Below are positions 6,364-15,020 of a stretch of DNA of 20,871 bases, in pieces. The position numbers were made by a program, and so were the translations under genes. The notes beneath the pieces were generated by a model. The model was not told where the DNA came from, did no database searches, and saw only the letters and a program-made list of their open reading frames with translations. The stretch's first letter is position 1. Each line of letters begins with the position of its first letter. Source of the DNA: Dehalococcoidia bacterium (GTDB lineage: Bacteria; Chloroflexota; Dehalococcoidia; Dehalococcoidales; CSSed11-197); the NCBI GenBank assembly GCA_003552785.1, contig PUOQ01000059.1, forward strand, positions 1 to 20,871, read 5' to 3'.

Positions 6364-8388
6364 ATGGCTCCTTTTGAAGTCTTTGGAGAGTTTAAACCTA
6401 CCGGTGACCAACCCCGGGCAATTGACAGGCTGGCAGAAGGTATTGAGCTTGGCCACCCCCACCAGACCCTGCTCGGAGTTACCGGCAGCGGCAAAACCTT
6501 TACCCTGGCCAACACCATCGCCCGCGCAGGCAAGCCTGCCCTGGTGATCAGCCACAATAAAACCTTAGCCGCCCAGCTTTACAGCGAATTCAAAGAGTTT
6601 TTACCCAACAATGCAGTTGAATACTTCGTAAGTTATTACGACTACTACCAGCCTGAAGCCTACCTGCCCCAAACTGACACTTATATCGACAAGGAAACCG
6701 ACATAAACGATGAAATTGATAAGTTGCGCCATGCTGCCACCCGGGCCCTGCTGAGCCGGCGTGACGTTGTCATTGTAGCTTCTGTCTCGTGCATTTACGG
6801 ACTGGGTGAACCCGAAGAGTATCGCAGTTTTATAGTATCCTTAAAAAAAGGCGAGCGCTGCCCCATGGAAAAATTGCTCCGGCAGCTGGTCGACCAGCAA
6901 TACGAAAGAAACGATTATGACCTGTCCCGCGGCCATTTTCGCCTGAAAGGTGATACGCTTGAAATATTACCGGCTTACGAAGACACTGCCATCAGGCTGG
7001 AATTTTTCGGTGACGAGCTTGAGCGCATAATGCGGCTTGACCCGCTAACCGGGGAGCTATTAGCCGAGCTCGATGAAATAGATATCTATCCGGGCAAACA
7101 TTTTGTAACCTCTCCGGACAGAATGGCAGAAGCCATGGACGGCATCCGCCTGGAGCTTGAAGCCAGATTAAAAGAGCTTGAAAGCCAGGGTAAGCTTCTT
7201 GAAGCCGCCAGGCTTAAAGCCCGCACCAATTACGACCTGGAAATGCTCTGCGAAGTGGGTTATTGCAACGGCATAGAAAACTATTCCCGCCATCTGACCC
7301 GGCGCGAACCGGGCAGCGCTCCATATACTCTCATTGACTATTTTCCAAAAGACTTTTTGCTTGTGATTGACGAATCCCACATGACTATCCCCCAGATACG
7401 CGGCATGTATAACGGCGACCGTGCCCGTAAAGAAGTGCTGGTAAATTATGGCTTCCGCCTTCCCTCTGCCCTGGATAACCGGCCTCTTTGTTTTAACGAG
7501 TTTAATCAGCGCATTAACCAGGCCATTTACGTATCGGCAACCCCCAGGCCATATGAGCTCAGCAAGAGCCAGCAAGTAGTAGAGCAGCTGGTCAGGCCAA
7601 CTGGTCTGCTGGAGCCAACTGTGGAAATTAAACCCACCAGCGGCCAGATTGACGACCTCATCCATGAAGTACGCATCCGGGTTAAGAGAGGGGAAAGGTG
7701 CCTGGTCACCACCCTTACCAAAAAACTGGCAGAGAAACTGTCTGATTACCTGCTTGAACTGGGTATTAAGACAAACTATCTGCACTCTGAAATCGATACT
7801 CTGGAAAGGGTGAAAATTTTAAGGGACCTTCGCCTGGGGGTTTATGATGTTGTTGTCGGAATCAACCTTTTACGTGAAGGCCTTGATCTGCCCGAAGTAA
7901 GCCTTGTGGCCATTCTTGACGCCGACAAGGAAGGCTTCCTGCGTTCTGAGGAGTCACTCATACAAACCATGGGCAGAGCGGCACGCCATATTGACGGCCA
8001 TGTAATAATGTATGCCGACGTTACCACCGGCTCCATGGAGCGGGCAATAGCAGAACCCCGGCGCCGCAGGCAGATACAGGAAGCCTATAACCTGGAGCAT
8101 GGTATAACCCCTCTTGGCATCCGCAAGGCGATAAAAGATTTGACGGAGAGGGTTAAATCGGCAACTGAAGGCCAGCAACCAGGATATGAAAAACAGCCTG
8201 CCAGCCGCGAAGAGGTTTCAAGACTTATAAGAGACCTTGAAAAGCAGATGAAAACCGCAGCCAAAAACCTCGAATTCGAAAAAGCAGCCCTCATAAGAGA
8301 CCGGATTATAGAGCTAAGAGTAGCCATGGAAAGCAAAGAAGTGCTGATAAGCAAAGCATCAGGCAAAAACCAGGCGGGCCAGGGTTGA
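6364..8388 (+). CDS. uvrB: excinuclease ABC subunit B
   Basis: UvrB is the central damage-verification helicase of nucleotide excision repair, working with UvrA and UvrC. At 674 residues it has family length. Walker A GVTGSGKT is at about residues 38-45. The beta-hairpin that probes damage is in the YFVSYYDYYQPEAYLP region. Walker B/DEAD-like DESH is near 336-339. Helicase domain 2 carries GINLLREGLDLPEVSLVAILDADKEG and QTMGRAARH. The C-terminal UVR motif (EEVSRLIRDLEKQMKTAAKN onward) binds UvrC. Start ATG 6364 is 7 bp after ruvA; the ribosome site is weak, so coupling to ruvA translation is likely. It converges with the gene at 8439 across 50 bp with no clear terminator. Confidence 0.97.
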   Translation: MAPFEVFGEFKPTGDQPRAIDRLAEGIELGHPHQTLLGVTGSGKTFTLANTIARAGKPALVISHNKTLAAQLYSEFKEFLPNNAVEYFVSYYDYYQPEAYLPQTDTYIDKETDINDEIDKLRHAATRALLSRRDVVIVASVSCIYGLGEPEEYRSFIVSLKKGERCPMEKLLRQLVDQQYERNDYDLSRGHFRLKGDTLEILPAYEDTAIRLEFFGDELERIMRLDPLTGELLAELDEIDIYPGKHFVTSPDRMAEAMDGIRLELEARLKELESQGKLLEAARLKARTNYDLEMLCEVGYCNGIENYSRHLTRREPGSAPYTLIDYFPKDFLLVIDESHMTIPQIRGMYNGDRARKEVLVNYGFRLPSALDNRPLCFNEFNQRINQAIYVSATPRPYELSKSQQVVEQLVRPTGLLEPTVEIKPTSGQIDDLIHEVRIRVKRGERCLVTTLTKKLAEKLSDYLLELGIKTNYLHSEIDTLERVKILRDLRLGVYDVVVGINLLREGLDLPEVSLVAILDADKEGFLRSEESLIQTMGRAARHIDGHVIMYADVTTGSMERAIAEPRRRRQIQEAYNLEHGITPLGIRKAIKDLTERVKSATEGQQPGYEKQPASREEVSRLIRDLEKQMKTAAKNLEFEKAALIRDRIIELRVAMESKEVLISKASGKNQAGQG

Positions 8389-8438
8389 TATCGGGGTTTT
8401 CCCGGCAATTATCCCGAAAACACTTTTGAACAGTCGGG

Positions 8439-9056
8439 CTAACCTTCAAAGGCCGGAATATTTATGTTAAGCACTTCCTCCCTGGATACGTGCCTTGCAA
8501 TTTTAAAAACACTGTCCTGATGCATCGAAAATGAAGTCAACAGCAACCCATCACTTACGCTGGAGGTGATCTCCGAAAGATCAAGCCACATGTCAATTGT
8601 GACCTTCTCCCCGGCAACAGTTTCCAGCGGATCAAACTCAAGGCGGACATACGTGCCTCCCTCGATCCGGGTGTATTCATGCTCAACCTCTTCACCGGTG
8701 TGGGGGTTTTTAAGCAGCAACGCCCGGGGGATATCCTGAAAATAAAAACCCAGCTGCAATGAATCCAGCTGGTAATTGTGTTTTGGGCGCAGTTCAAAGG
8801 TAAACTGAGCCAGGTCACCATCTGTGGCGTCTATATCTATGGTAAGGTCAACCACGTTCGCCTGGTATTCACTCCAGGCATCTTTATACAGGTAAAAAGG
8901 GAGTTCATAGCTGCCCGACCCTTCGTCGTGAACCATTTCCCCTTTCTGGATTTCCAGGGTAGTATAAAACACTCTGCTTGACAGGGCAGTGCCTAAAAGC
9001 ACGGTCACAGCCAGCACCGCCAGGGTGATTACCGTGATTAATTCCCGCTTCTTCAT
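8439..9056 (-). CDS. membrane-anchored or secreted protein of unknown function
   Basis: The 205-residue product starts MKKRELITVITLAV. It has a basic N-terminus and one hydrophobic segment at about residues 6-24, followed by ALSS, so it is either a signal-anchored or an exported protein. There is no lipobox cysteine. The remaining 180 residues are rich in alternating polar and hydrophobic stretches (FTFELRPKHNY, YVRLEFDPLE, KVTIDMWLDL), suggesting a beta-sandwich-like domain outside the membrane (inference). No catalytic motif or cysteine is seen. I do not recognise the family. A promoter with 5-of-6 matches in both boxes lies about 55 bp upstream. The ribosome site is poor. It stands alone, convergent with uvrB and divergent from degV. 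Confidence 0.75.
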   Translation of the reverse strand: MKKRELITVITLAVLAVTVLLGTALSSRVFYTTLEIQKGEMVHDEGSGSYELPFYLYKDAWSEYQANVVDLTIDIDATDGDLAQFTFELRPKHNYQLDSLQLGFYFQDIPRALLLKNPHTGEEVEHEYTRIEGGTYVRLEFDPLETVAGEKVTIDMWLDLSEITSSVSDGLLLTSFSMHQDSVFKIARHVSREEVLNINIPAFEG

Positions 9057-9112
9057 ATAATCTGTTTTATGCTTGCTTTCCAGTTCTTAAATATGCCGGA
9101 GAGGCAAACCTT

Positions 9113-9140
9113 ATTCTACAATAATATTGGCCGCTGGCAA
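9113..9140 (-). promoter_or_regulatory. promoter for the anchored unknown protein
   Basis: On the minus strand, TTGCCA (9140-9135) and TAGAAT (9118-9113) are 16 bp apart, each matching 5 of 6 consensus bases. The start would be near 9106, about 50 nt before the gene. Confidence 0.5.
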
Positions 9141-9221
9141 AACCCGCTATTGGCGACAATGATGTTAACACCTGAACATGCTCCGGCTAAGCTCTTTTCC
9201 TAAAGAAAAACCGGTTATGGT

Positions 9222-9251
9222 TTGAAAAATGTTATGACTTCTCTGTATACT
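9222..9251 (+). promoter_or_regulatory. promoter for degV
   Basis: TTGAAA (9222-9227) and TATACT (9246-9251) are 18 bp apart. The start would be near 9258, giving a leader of about 33 nt that contains the AGGGAG ribosome site. Confidence 0.55.
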
Positions 9252-9290
9252 TCGTTTTATCCGAATCAATAACCGCAGGGAGATTGTATC

Positions 9291-10130
9291 ATGACAATTA
9301 AAATAGTAACCGACAGCCTTGCCGATATACCTCAAGATCTGGTCCAGGATCTGGACATAACAGTTGTTCCCATATATATTCTTTTTGGAACAGAATCTTT
9401 CCTGGACGGTGTTGAAATATCCCGCGAGGAATTCTATGACAGGGCTTTTAACGGTCCGGTCCACCCCCGCACCTCCCAGCCCACCCCGCAGGATTTTGCA
9501 AAAGCCTATGAAAGACTTGCTCCGAAAGCTGATGGCATCCTTTCGATACTTATTTCATCCAAATTGAGCGGGACCTACAACTCTGCACTACAGGCAAAAC
9601 AAGCCGGGGATTACCCCTGCCCTATAGAAGTGGTTGACTCTAAAAAGCTTTCCATAGCCCACGGATTGATCGTCATCAAGGCCGCCCGCATGGCCAGAGA
9701 CGGCAAAAGTCTGCAAGAAATTGTCACGGCGGTAAACGACATGATTGACAGGGTCAGGTTCCTGGTCTTATTTGATACCCTGAAATACCTGGCAAAAGGA
9801 GGTCGCATCGGTAAAGCCAAGTCCCTGATGGGTTCTGTCCTCAATGTCAAGCCGATTTTGACCTTGAGGGAGGGTGAGTTTGTGCCGGTAGGGCAGGTTC
9901 GCAACCGCAATAAAGGCATCGATAAGCTGGTTGAATTCGTAAAAAATGCAGGTGAAATTGAGGAGCTTTCCGTGCTTCACTGCAACACCCCCGAAGATGC
10001 TAAAAACCTGGCCGAGCGGCTTGACCCTATTTTTCCCAAAGAGAACATCCTGCTGGCAACTGTCGGTGCCGGCCTTGCCGGTCATAGCGGGCCAGGAGTA
10101 ATTGCGGTAATAATAATGGCAAAGAAATAG
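9291..10130 (+). CDS. DegV family fatty-acid-binding protein
   Basis: At 279 residues it has the length of DegV proteins. These bind a long-chain fatty acid between two alpha/beta domains; family members of the FakB type present the fatty acid to the kinase FakA for phosphorylation before membrane lipid synthesis. Visible marks are MTIKIVTDSLADIP at the start, HPRTSQPTPQDF, the SSKLSGTYNSA loop contacting the carboxylate, DTLKYLAKGGRIGKAKS, and LNVKPILTLREGE. The start ATG has AGGGAG 9 nt upstream. No fakA homologue is adjacent, so the FakB role is inferred from family only. The gene is monocistronic here and converges with ftsK across 22 bp. Confidence 0.93.
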   Translation: MTIKIVTDSLADIPQDLVQDLDITVVPIYILFGTESFLDGVEISREEFYDRAFNGPVHPRTSQPTPQDFAKAYERLAPKADGILSILISSKLSGTYNSALQAKQAGDYPCPIEVVDSKKLSIAHGLIVIKAARMARDGKSLQEIVTAVNDMIDRVRFLVLFDTLKYLAKGGRIGKAKSLMGSVLNVKPILTLREGEFVPVGQVRNRNKGIDKLVEFVKNAGEIEELSVLHCNTPEDAKNLAERLDPIFPKENILLATVGAGLAGHSGPGVIAVIIMAKK

Positions 10131-10152
10131 TACTTTATCCCGGGGCTCTGGG

Positions 10153-12588
10153 TTAACCTGTATCCCGGCCCAGCTCTGCCCCGCCATCATTATCATTTTC
10201 TCCGGATTCGGTTTCCTGCTGCAGTTGCTCCATCAACCTGGCTGCCCTGGGATAGCCAATATGAAGCTTGCGCTGCAGAAACGAAGTAGATATATTACTG
10301 TGATCTTCTGCCAGCTGCCGGGCTGCAGAAAGCAAGGGGTCGCCCGGAGCAATGGTTTCCTGTATCTTGCTTGATGGTTCTAGTGAATCTGCTTCCCCAA
10401 GGTCCAGGTTGGCTGCCTGCTCCTGTTTCTGCGTACCCCAGAAATACACCAGCCTGTCTACTTCGGGGTCAGATACAAAGCAACCCTGCAAACGCTTGGG
10501 CTTGGCCTCCTCTGTAGGCAGATACAACATATCTCCCCGGCCAAGCAATTTTTCGGCACCAATGCTGTCCAGAATGGTTCTGGAGTCCACCTGTGAAGTC
10601 ACGGCGAAGCTAATACGAGTGGGAAAGTTGGCTTTAATCAGGCCGGTTATAACGTCAACTGAGGGCCGCTGCGTGGCTACTATAAGATGGATGCCAACGG
10701 CACGAGCGAGCTGTGCCAGCCGGCAAAGTATATGTTCAACCTCTGCAAAACCGGTCATCATCAGATCAGCCAGCTCGTCAATAACTAGCACCAGGTTGGG
10801 CATTCTCTCCTGTCTTTCGACCTTCTTGTTATAGCCTTCAAGATTACGCGCACCAGCTGATGATAGCGCTTTATAACGCCGATCCATTTCCTGGCTCAGC
10901 CACCGGAGCGTGTTTAAGGCTTTGTCTGTATCCACAACAACCTGGGTAGCCAGATGGGGCAACGTCTTGAACTGCACCATCTCTACCCGCTTGGGGTCGA
11001 TAAGAATAAACTTTAAATCAGCCGGTGAATTATACATCAACAAGCAGCAGATGATAGCGTTCAAGCAGACTGTTTTACCGCTTCCGGTAGAACCAGCCAC
11101 CAGTAAATGAGGCATTTTTGCCAGATCCCCAGCTATTGCCTCGCCTCCTGCGCCTTTGCCCAGAGCCAGGGCCAGGTTTGACTTGCCCAGAATTTTTTGA
11201 AAATTAGCGCTTTCAATAACGCTGCGCAAGCTCACCACGCCAAAATCGGTGTTGGGCACTTCAATGCCTACCAGCGCTTTTCCGGGTATAGGAGCTTCTA
11301 TACGAACTCCGGGAACCGCCAGTGCCAGTGCAAGATTGTTGGCCAGTGCAGTTATGCGCTCTACTTTAACCCGGGTCCGGGATGTCTCTTCCTGGCGGGT
11401 AACTGTACTGCCGCTCTCGTCTCTTTCCTTAAATTCACGATAGCGCCTGTCCCACCCCGGCTCCACACCAAACTGGGTGACCGTCGGGCCGGCGTTGATT
11501 TGGACCACCCTGGCTTCAACTCCATAACTCTCAAGGGCCTCTTCTATAAGTCGGGCCCTCTGGTTATTGTCTGACTGGGGAAAATCAATTTCGGGAGCCA
11601 ATTCCAGAATATCAACCGGGGGCAGCTTCCAGCCGTCTACCATAACAAGATCTGAAGATTCTCCATACTTACGCCATACGTCCCGGGCGACTTGCTGTAA
11701 ATCCAGGCTCTCCTCGGATTGTTTTTGCTCCCCTGACTTTGGCGAAGTCTTTGCTGAGGGAGATGGTTGCGGCTTTTCAGACTTTTCTACAGGCACTTCG
11801 GGGTACTTCTTGCCGGGGTAAACTTCCGGGGGCACCAGGTAAGAGGGCGGCTTGATAGAGCCAGCTGATGTTTGTTTTGGTGATTGAATCTGCCCGATTT
11901 CAGTTTTAGGTTCTACAGCATCCTGCTGCATAACCGAAGGAGGGTAATTAAATTGCATCTCCTCCTGTACTGGTTTTTGAGGTTTGGGCTTTTTAGGGGG
12001 CATCTTGAATATTTTAGAAATGGCCCTTCCAACACCTTTAACCCCGCGCCACACCAGGCCGGGAAAAAGAAAAATGAAACCGCCCAAAAAAAGACCGGCG
12101 ACAATTAACCAGCCAACAACAAACCGGTCCCCGGCAATGATATAATCTCCAACAGCACCGCCAAGCTCGAATAAACCCAGGGCTCCCCATGCAAACGCAA
12201 ACCAGAAAGCTGCGCCCAGCCATTTATTCCACTGGTAAAGCTTCCACCTTCGAGCCAGCTCAACCAGCTGATGCCGGTTGAGAATGATAAGGATAATAAG
12301 CACGGCCAGGCCTATCAGGACTACTCCCCAGCCAAACAGGCCCATGGTGCCCCGCGCTATACCCCACAAAAAATCAACAAAGTTGGCCCATTGCCAGTAA
12401 AGAACCCCCGCCATTGCCACCACGGCTGCAACCAGCCAGAACCAGCCGCTTAATAATATTCTAAACGGGTTAAATCCCTTTCCAGGGGCTTTTCCATCCG
12501 GGGTGTTCCTTTTTTCCCTTGTTTTTAATTTATCGTTGCCCTGTTTCTTGTGAGCCTTTGTTTTTTCTCTGCCCTTTTTTTCCTTCAT
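10153..12588 (-). CDS. ftsK: DNA translocase FtsK/SpoIIIE
   Basis: This hexameric ATP-driven DNA pump moves chromosomes through the closing septum. The product is about 811 residues from ATG 12588; a GTG at 12603 adds 5 residues, with AGGAAGAG very close to it, and cannot be excluded. The very basic N-terminus is followed by four membrane helices (roughly residues 45-180), then a Pro/Lys/Gln-rich linker to about 300, shorter than in E. coli FtsK and like SpoIIIE. The motor has Walker A GSTGSGKT near residue 500 and Walker B LVLVIDELADLMM. The C-terminal winged-helix gamma domain (DPLLSAARQLAEDHSNIS onward) reads orientation sequences. It follows rnj by about 20 bp, so it is last in the udg-rnj-ftsK operon. 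Confidence 0.95.
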   Translation of the reverse strand: MKEKKGREKTKAHKKQGNDKLKTREKRNTPDGKAPGKGFNPFRILLSGWFWLVAAVVAMAGVLYWQWANFVDFLWGIARGTMGLFGWGVVLIGLAVLIILIILNRHQLVELARRWKLYQWNKWLGAAFWFAFAWGALGLFELGGAVGDYIIAGDRFVVGWLIVAGLFLGGFIFLFPGLVWRGVKGVGRAISKIFKMPPKKPKPQKPVQEEMQFNYPPSVMQQDAVEPKTEIGQIQSPKQTSAGSIKPPSYLVPPEVYPGKKYPEVPVEKSEKPQPSPSAKTSPKSGEQKQSEESLDLQQVARDVWRKYGESSDLVMVDGWKLPPVDILELAPEIDFPQSDNNQRARLIEEALESYGVEARVVQINAGPTVTQFGVEPGWDRRYREFKERDESGSTVTRQEETSRTRVKVERITALANNLALALAVPGVRIEAPIPGKALVGIEVPNTDFGVVSLRSVIESANFQKILGKSNLALALGKGAGGEAIAGDLAKMPHLLVAGSTGSGKTVCLNAIICCLLMYNSPADLKFILIDPKRVEMVQFKTLPHLATQVVVDTDKALNTLRWLSQEMDRRYKALSSAGARNLEGYNKKVERQERMPNLVLVIDELADLMMTGFAEVEHILCRLAQLARAVGIHLIVATQRPSVDVITGLIKANFPTRISFAVTSQVDSRTILDSIGAEKLLGRGDMLYLPTEEAKPKRLQGCFVSDPEVDRLVYFWGTQKQEQAANLDLGEADSLEPSSKIQETIAPGDPLLSAARQLAEDHSNISTSFLQRKLHIGYPRAARLMEQLQQETESGENDNDGGAELGRDTG

Positions 12589-12609
12589 GGCTCTTCCCCG
12601 CACCTCTTC

Positions 12610-14280
12610 CTAGATTTTTACCACTACCGGCAATATCATCGGTCGACGCTTGGTTTTTTCAAAAAAATAGCGGTTAAGCTCATCCCTGACCCGGCTGTCA
12701 GCCGATGCTACATCATTATCATTTTTAGCGATATTATTTACGGTTTTTGCCACCAGGTCTTTACCCCCTTCTATTATATCTTTACACTCCACCGTATCTA
12801 CAAACCCCCTGGTGACTATATCCGGATGGCTTACCGGTTTCCCTGTCTGCTGATTAACAGCAACAATTACCACTACTATACCATCCCTTGAAAGCATTCT
12901 CCGGTTTCTAAGCACCACACCACCGACATCACCCACGCTTAAGCCATCAACATAAACGTGCCCGGAAGGCACCCTGCCGGTAACCTTGCCGGATTTTGGC
13001 GTTATTTCCAGCACGTCTCCATCCTCAAGGCGGAAAATATCTTGTTCCTCCACCCCGGCGTCAAGAGCAAGCCGGGAATGCAGCGTAAGATGCCTGAATT
13101 CACCATGAATGGGAACAAAAAATTTCGGCCGAACCAGGTTAAGCATCAATTTAAGTTCTTCCTGGCTGGCATGGCCATGAACGTGCACCTGGGAAAGTCC
13201 GTGATAAAAGACTTCTGCTCCTTGTTTAAACAGACTGTCTATAGTTCGATTGACCAGGGCTTCATTCCCAGGAATAGGTGAGGCCGAAACAATCACCGTA
13301 TCTCCACTGGCGATTGACACCTGGCGATGAGCATGATTGGCTATACGAACCAGTGCTGAAGTGGGTTCGCCCTGAGACCCGGTAGCCATAATGACCACTT
13401 TTTCTGACGGGGTATGCCTCAATTCATCAGCCCTTCCGAGGACCCCCGGCGGCGCTTTTAAGTATCCCATTTCCAGCGCCATTTTAACGTTGTCACTCAT
13501 GCTGCGACCAAAGACAAACACTTTTCGCCCGTGGTTAGAAGCTGCATCTATAACTTGCTGTACACGCGAAATCAATGAGGCAAATGTAGCTACGATTACT
13601 CGGCCCTTTGCCCGTGAGATTATCAGATCAAGAGCTTCACCGATAACCCTTTCTGAAGGCGTATAACCTGTCCGTTCGGCATGAGTCGAATCGGACAAAA
13701 GCATCAACACGCCTTTAGACCCTGCATGTGCCAGGCGAGAAAGATTGGTCGGCTCCCCATAAACAGGTGTATAATCCAGCTTAAAATCGCCTGTATGGAC
13801 TATTGTTCCGATAGGGGTATCAATGATAAGGCCGGCAGTATCAGGAATGCTGTGGCAAACGGGATAGAACTCCACCTTGAAACATCCCAGGGTTATGCTC
13901 TTGCCATATTCGATTTCGTTAATTTTGGCCTTATTTAAAGCCTTGCCTTCCTTTAACTTAACCGAAATCAGCCCCTTGGCCAGGCGAGTGCAATAAATCG
14001 GCGCATTCAATTGAGGCAGGACGTAAGGCAACGCCCCGATGTGATCTTCGTGTGCATGGGTTATAACTATGCCCCGAATTTTTTCTTTTCTTTCAAGCAG
14101 ATAAGTTATATCGGGTATAACCAGATCAATGCCCATCATATCTTCTTCCGGAAACATCAATCCGGAGTCTATGACTATGATGTCTTCTCCATATTCGAGA
14201 ACCATCATGTTCTTTCCAATTTCCCCCAGTCCTCCGAGGGGTATGAGCTTGAGTTTGGGCTTAATTTGTCTCTGCTGCAT
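12610..14280 (-). CDS. rnj: ribonuclease J
   Basis: RNase J is a metallo-beta-lactamase/beta-CASP enzyme with 5'-3' exonuclease and endonuclease activity in mRNA decay and rRNA maturation. At 556 residues it has normal length. The opening KLIPLGGLGEIGKNMMV is typical. The zinc motif HAHEDH is at residues 75-80, with further ligands in CHSIPDTAG and TGDFKLDYTP. The beta-CASP domain has VATFASLISRVQQVIDAA and MATGSQGEPTSALVRIA, and the late motif VHVHGHASQEELKLML plus FVPIHGEFRHL. The start has AAGGAAA 6-8 nt upstream. Presence of RNase J, here beside ftsK, fits a Firmicutes-, Actinobacteria- or Chloroflexota-type RNA decay system. The gene sits 15 bp after udg. Confidence 0.96.
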   Translation of the reverse strand: MQQRQIKPKLKLIPLGGLGEIGKNMMVLEYGEDIIVIDSGLMFPEEDMMGIDLVIPDITYLLERKEKIRGIVITHAHEDHIGALPYVLPQLNAPIYCTRLAKGLISVKLKEGKALNKAKINEIEYGKSITLGCFKVEFYPVCHSIPDTAGLIIDTPIGTIVHTGDFKLDYTPVYGEPTNLSRLAHAGSKGVLMLLSDSTHAERTGYTPSERVIGEALDLIISRAKGRVIVATFASLISRVQQVIDAASNHGRKVFVFGRSMSDNVKMALEMGYLKAPPGVLGRADELRHTPSEKVVIMATGSQGEPTSALVRIANHAHRQVSIASGDTVIVSASPIPGNEALVNRTIDSLFKQGAEVFYHGLSQVHVHGHASQEELKLMLNLVRPKFFVPIHGEFRHLTLHSRLALDAGVEEQDIFRLEDGDVLEITPKSGKVTGRVPSGHVYVDGLSVGDVGGVVLRNRRMLSRDGIVVVIVAVNQQTGKPVSHPDIVTRGFVDTVECKDIIEGGKDLVAKTVNNIAKNDNDVASADSRVRDELNRYFFEKTKRRPMILPVVVKI

Positions 14281-14295
14281 TGTTTTCCTTCATGT

Positions 14296-14907
14296 TTAAA
14301 ATAATTTTAATTGTTGTATTGTTGTCTCTTCCTGAATGCTTTGTGCATCATCTCCGGCTTTAATTTCCTCCAGCAAAATGGGGATTCGCAGCATATCGGC
14401 CATGATAACTTGTCTCAAGTTATTTTGGTGCAACGCAGCCGCCGGATGATACATCGGATAAAATGTGACCCCGTCCCTGGATACCGGAATGCCATGACAT
14501 TTACTTATGGCCTTTCCCGGTATAAAAAGCGACATTGAAAACCGTCCGAGGGTGACTATCATTCTGGGTTTTATGATTTCAATCTGACGGTCCAGCCATG
14601 GCTTGCAGGCAGCAATTTCGTCCGGTTGCGGATCCCGGTTGCCGGGCGGGCGACATTTGATAATGTTGGCAATATATACTTGATTGCGATTAAGCCCTAT
14701 TGAATGGAGCAGTTCATCCAGAAACTTGCCAGCCGAGCCGACAAAGGGCCTGCCCTGCCTGTCTTCAGATGCACCGGGAGCTTCACCTACAAACACAAGG
14801 TCGGCCTTATCGCTGCCTTCACCGGGTACGGCATTGGTGCGCCCTCCAGCCAACGGGCAGGCACGGCACTGAACTACATCTTCTTCAAGCTTTTTGAGTG
14901 CGCTCAT
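14296..14907 (-). CDS. udg: uracil-DNA glycosylase, family 4 (Fe-S)
   Basis: This enzyme removes uracil from DNA, the first step in repairing deaminated cytosine. The 203-residue protein carries the family-4 motifs: GEAPGASED near residues 41-49 (motif 1) and HPAA at 154-157 (motif 2). Four cysteines placed for a 4Fe-4S cluster are C14, C17, C85 and C101 (C-x2-C ... C-x15-C). The ATG 14907 has no good ribosome site. A strong promoter (TTGACT-17-TATCAT) places the transcript start about 27 nt upstream. It is first of udg-rnj-ftsK. Family-4 enzymes are common in thermophiles and many anaerobes, so this alone does not prove thermophily. Confidence 0.94.
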   Translation of the reverse strand: MSALKKLEEDVVQCRACPLAGGRTNAVPGEGSDKADLVFVGEAPGASEDRQGRPFVGSAGKFLDELLHSIGLNRNQVYIANIIKCRPPGNRDPQPDEIAACKPWLDRQIEIIKPRMIVTLGRFSMSLFIPGKAISKCHGIPVSRDGVTFYPMYHPAAALHQNNLRQVIMADMLRIPILLEEIKAGDDAQSIQEETTIQQLKLF

Positions 14908-14934
14908 ATACTGGTAAAACCAAGCTATTGCTTT

Positions 14935-15010
14935 CAGGCTATGATAGCATGGGCTCTATAGCCAGTCAATTGAAACAGCCTTTGCCAAACACGCCCTGCA
15001 GGCTATGATA
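14935..15010. repeat. 12-bp direct repeat in the udg/tsaD divergent promoter region
   Basis: CAGGCTATGATA occurs exactly at 14935-14946 and 14999-15010. The left copy contains the complement of the udg -10 box; the right copy contains the start of the tsaD extended -10 box. It may be a shared regulator site or coincidence driven by the -10 bases. Confidence 0.45.
14941..14969 (-). promoter_or_regulatory. promoter for udg-rnj-ftsK
   Basis: On the minus strand, TTGACT (14969-14964) and TATCAT (14946-14941) are exactly 17 bp apart, each with 5 of 6 consensus bases. Confidence 0.6.
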
Positions 15011-15014
15011 TAAT
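15006..15014 (+). promoter_or_regulatory. extended -10 promoter predicting a leaderless tsaD mRNA
   Basis: TGATATAAT is a perfect extended -10 (TGnTATAAT). Its last base is 6 bp before the tsaD ATG at 15021, so the expected transcription start falls on or next to the start codon. No Shine-Dalgarno sequence precedes the ATG (only ACAAAA), which agrees with leaderless translation. Confidence 0.6.
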
Positions 15015-15020
15015 ACAAAA

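Noticed and set aside
7168..7785. 205-codon minus-strand ORF inside uvrB
   Set aside because: Antisense shadow of a well-conserved gene, with no independent start signal or family resemblance.
8389..8438. Possible terminator between uvrB and the gene at 8439
   Set aside because: Only a 6-bp GTTTTC/GAAAAC pairing with a long loop and no clean T-run.
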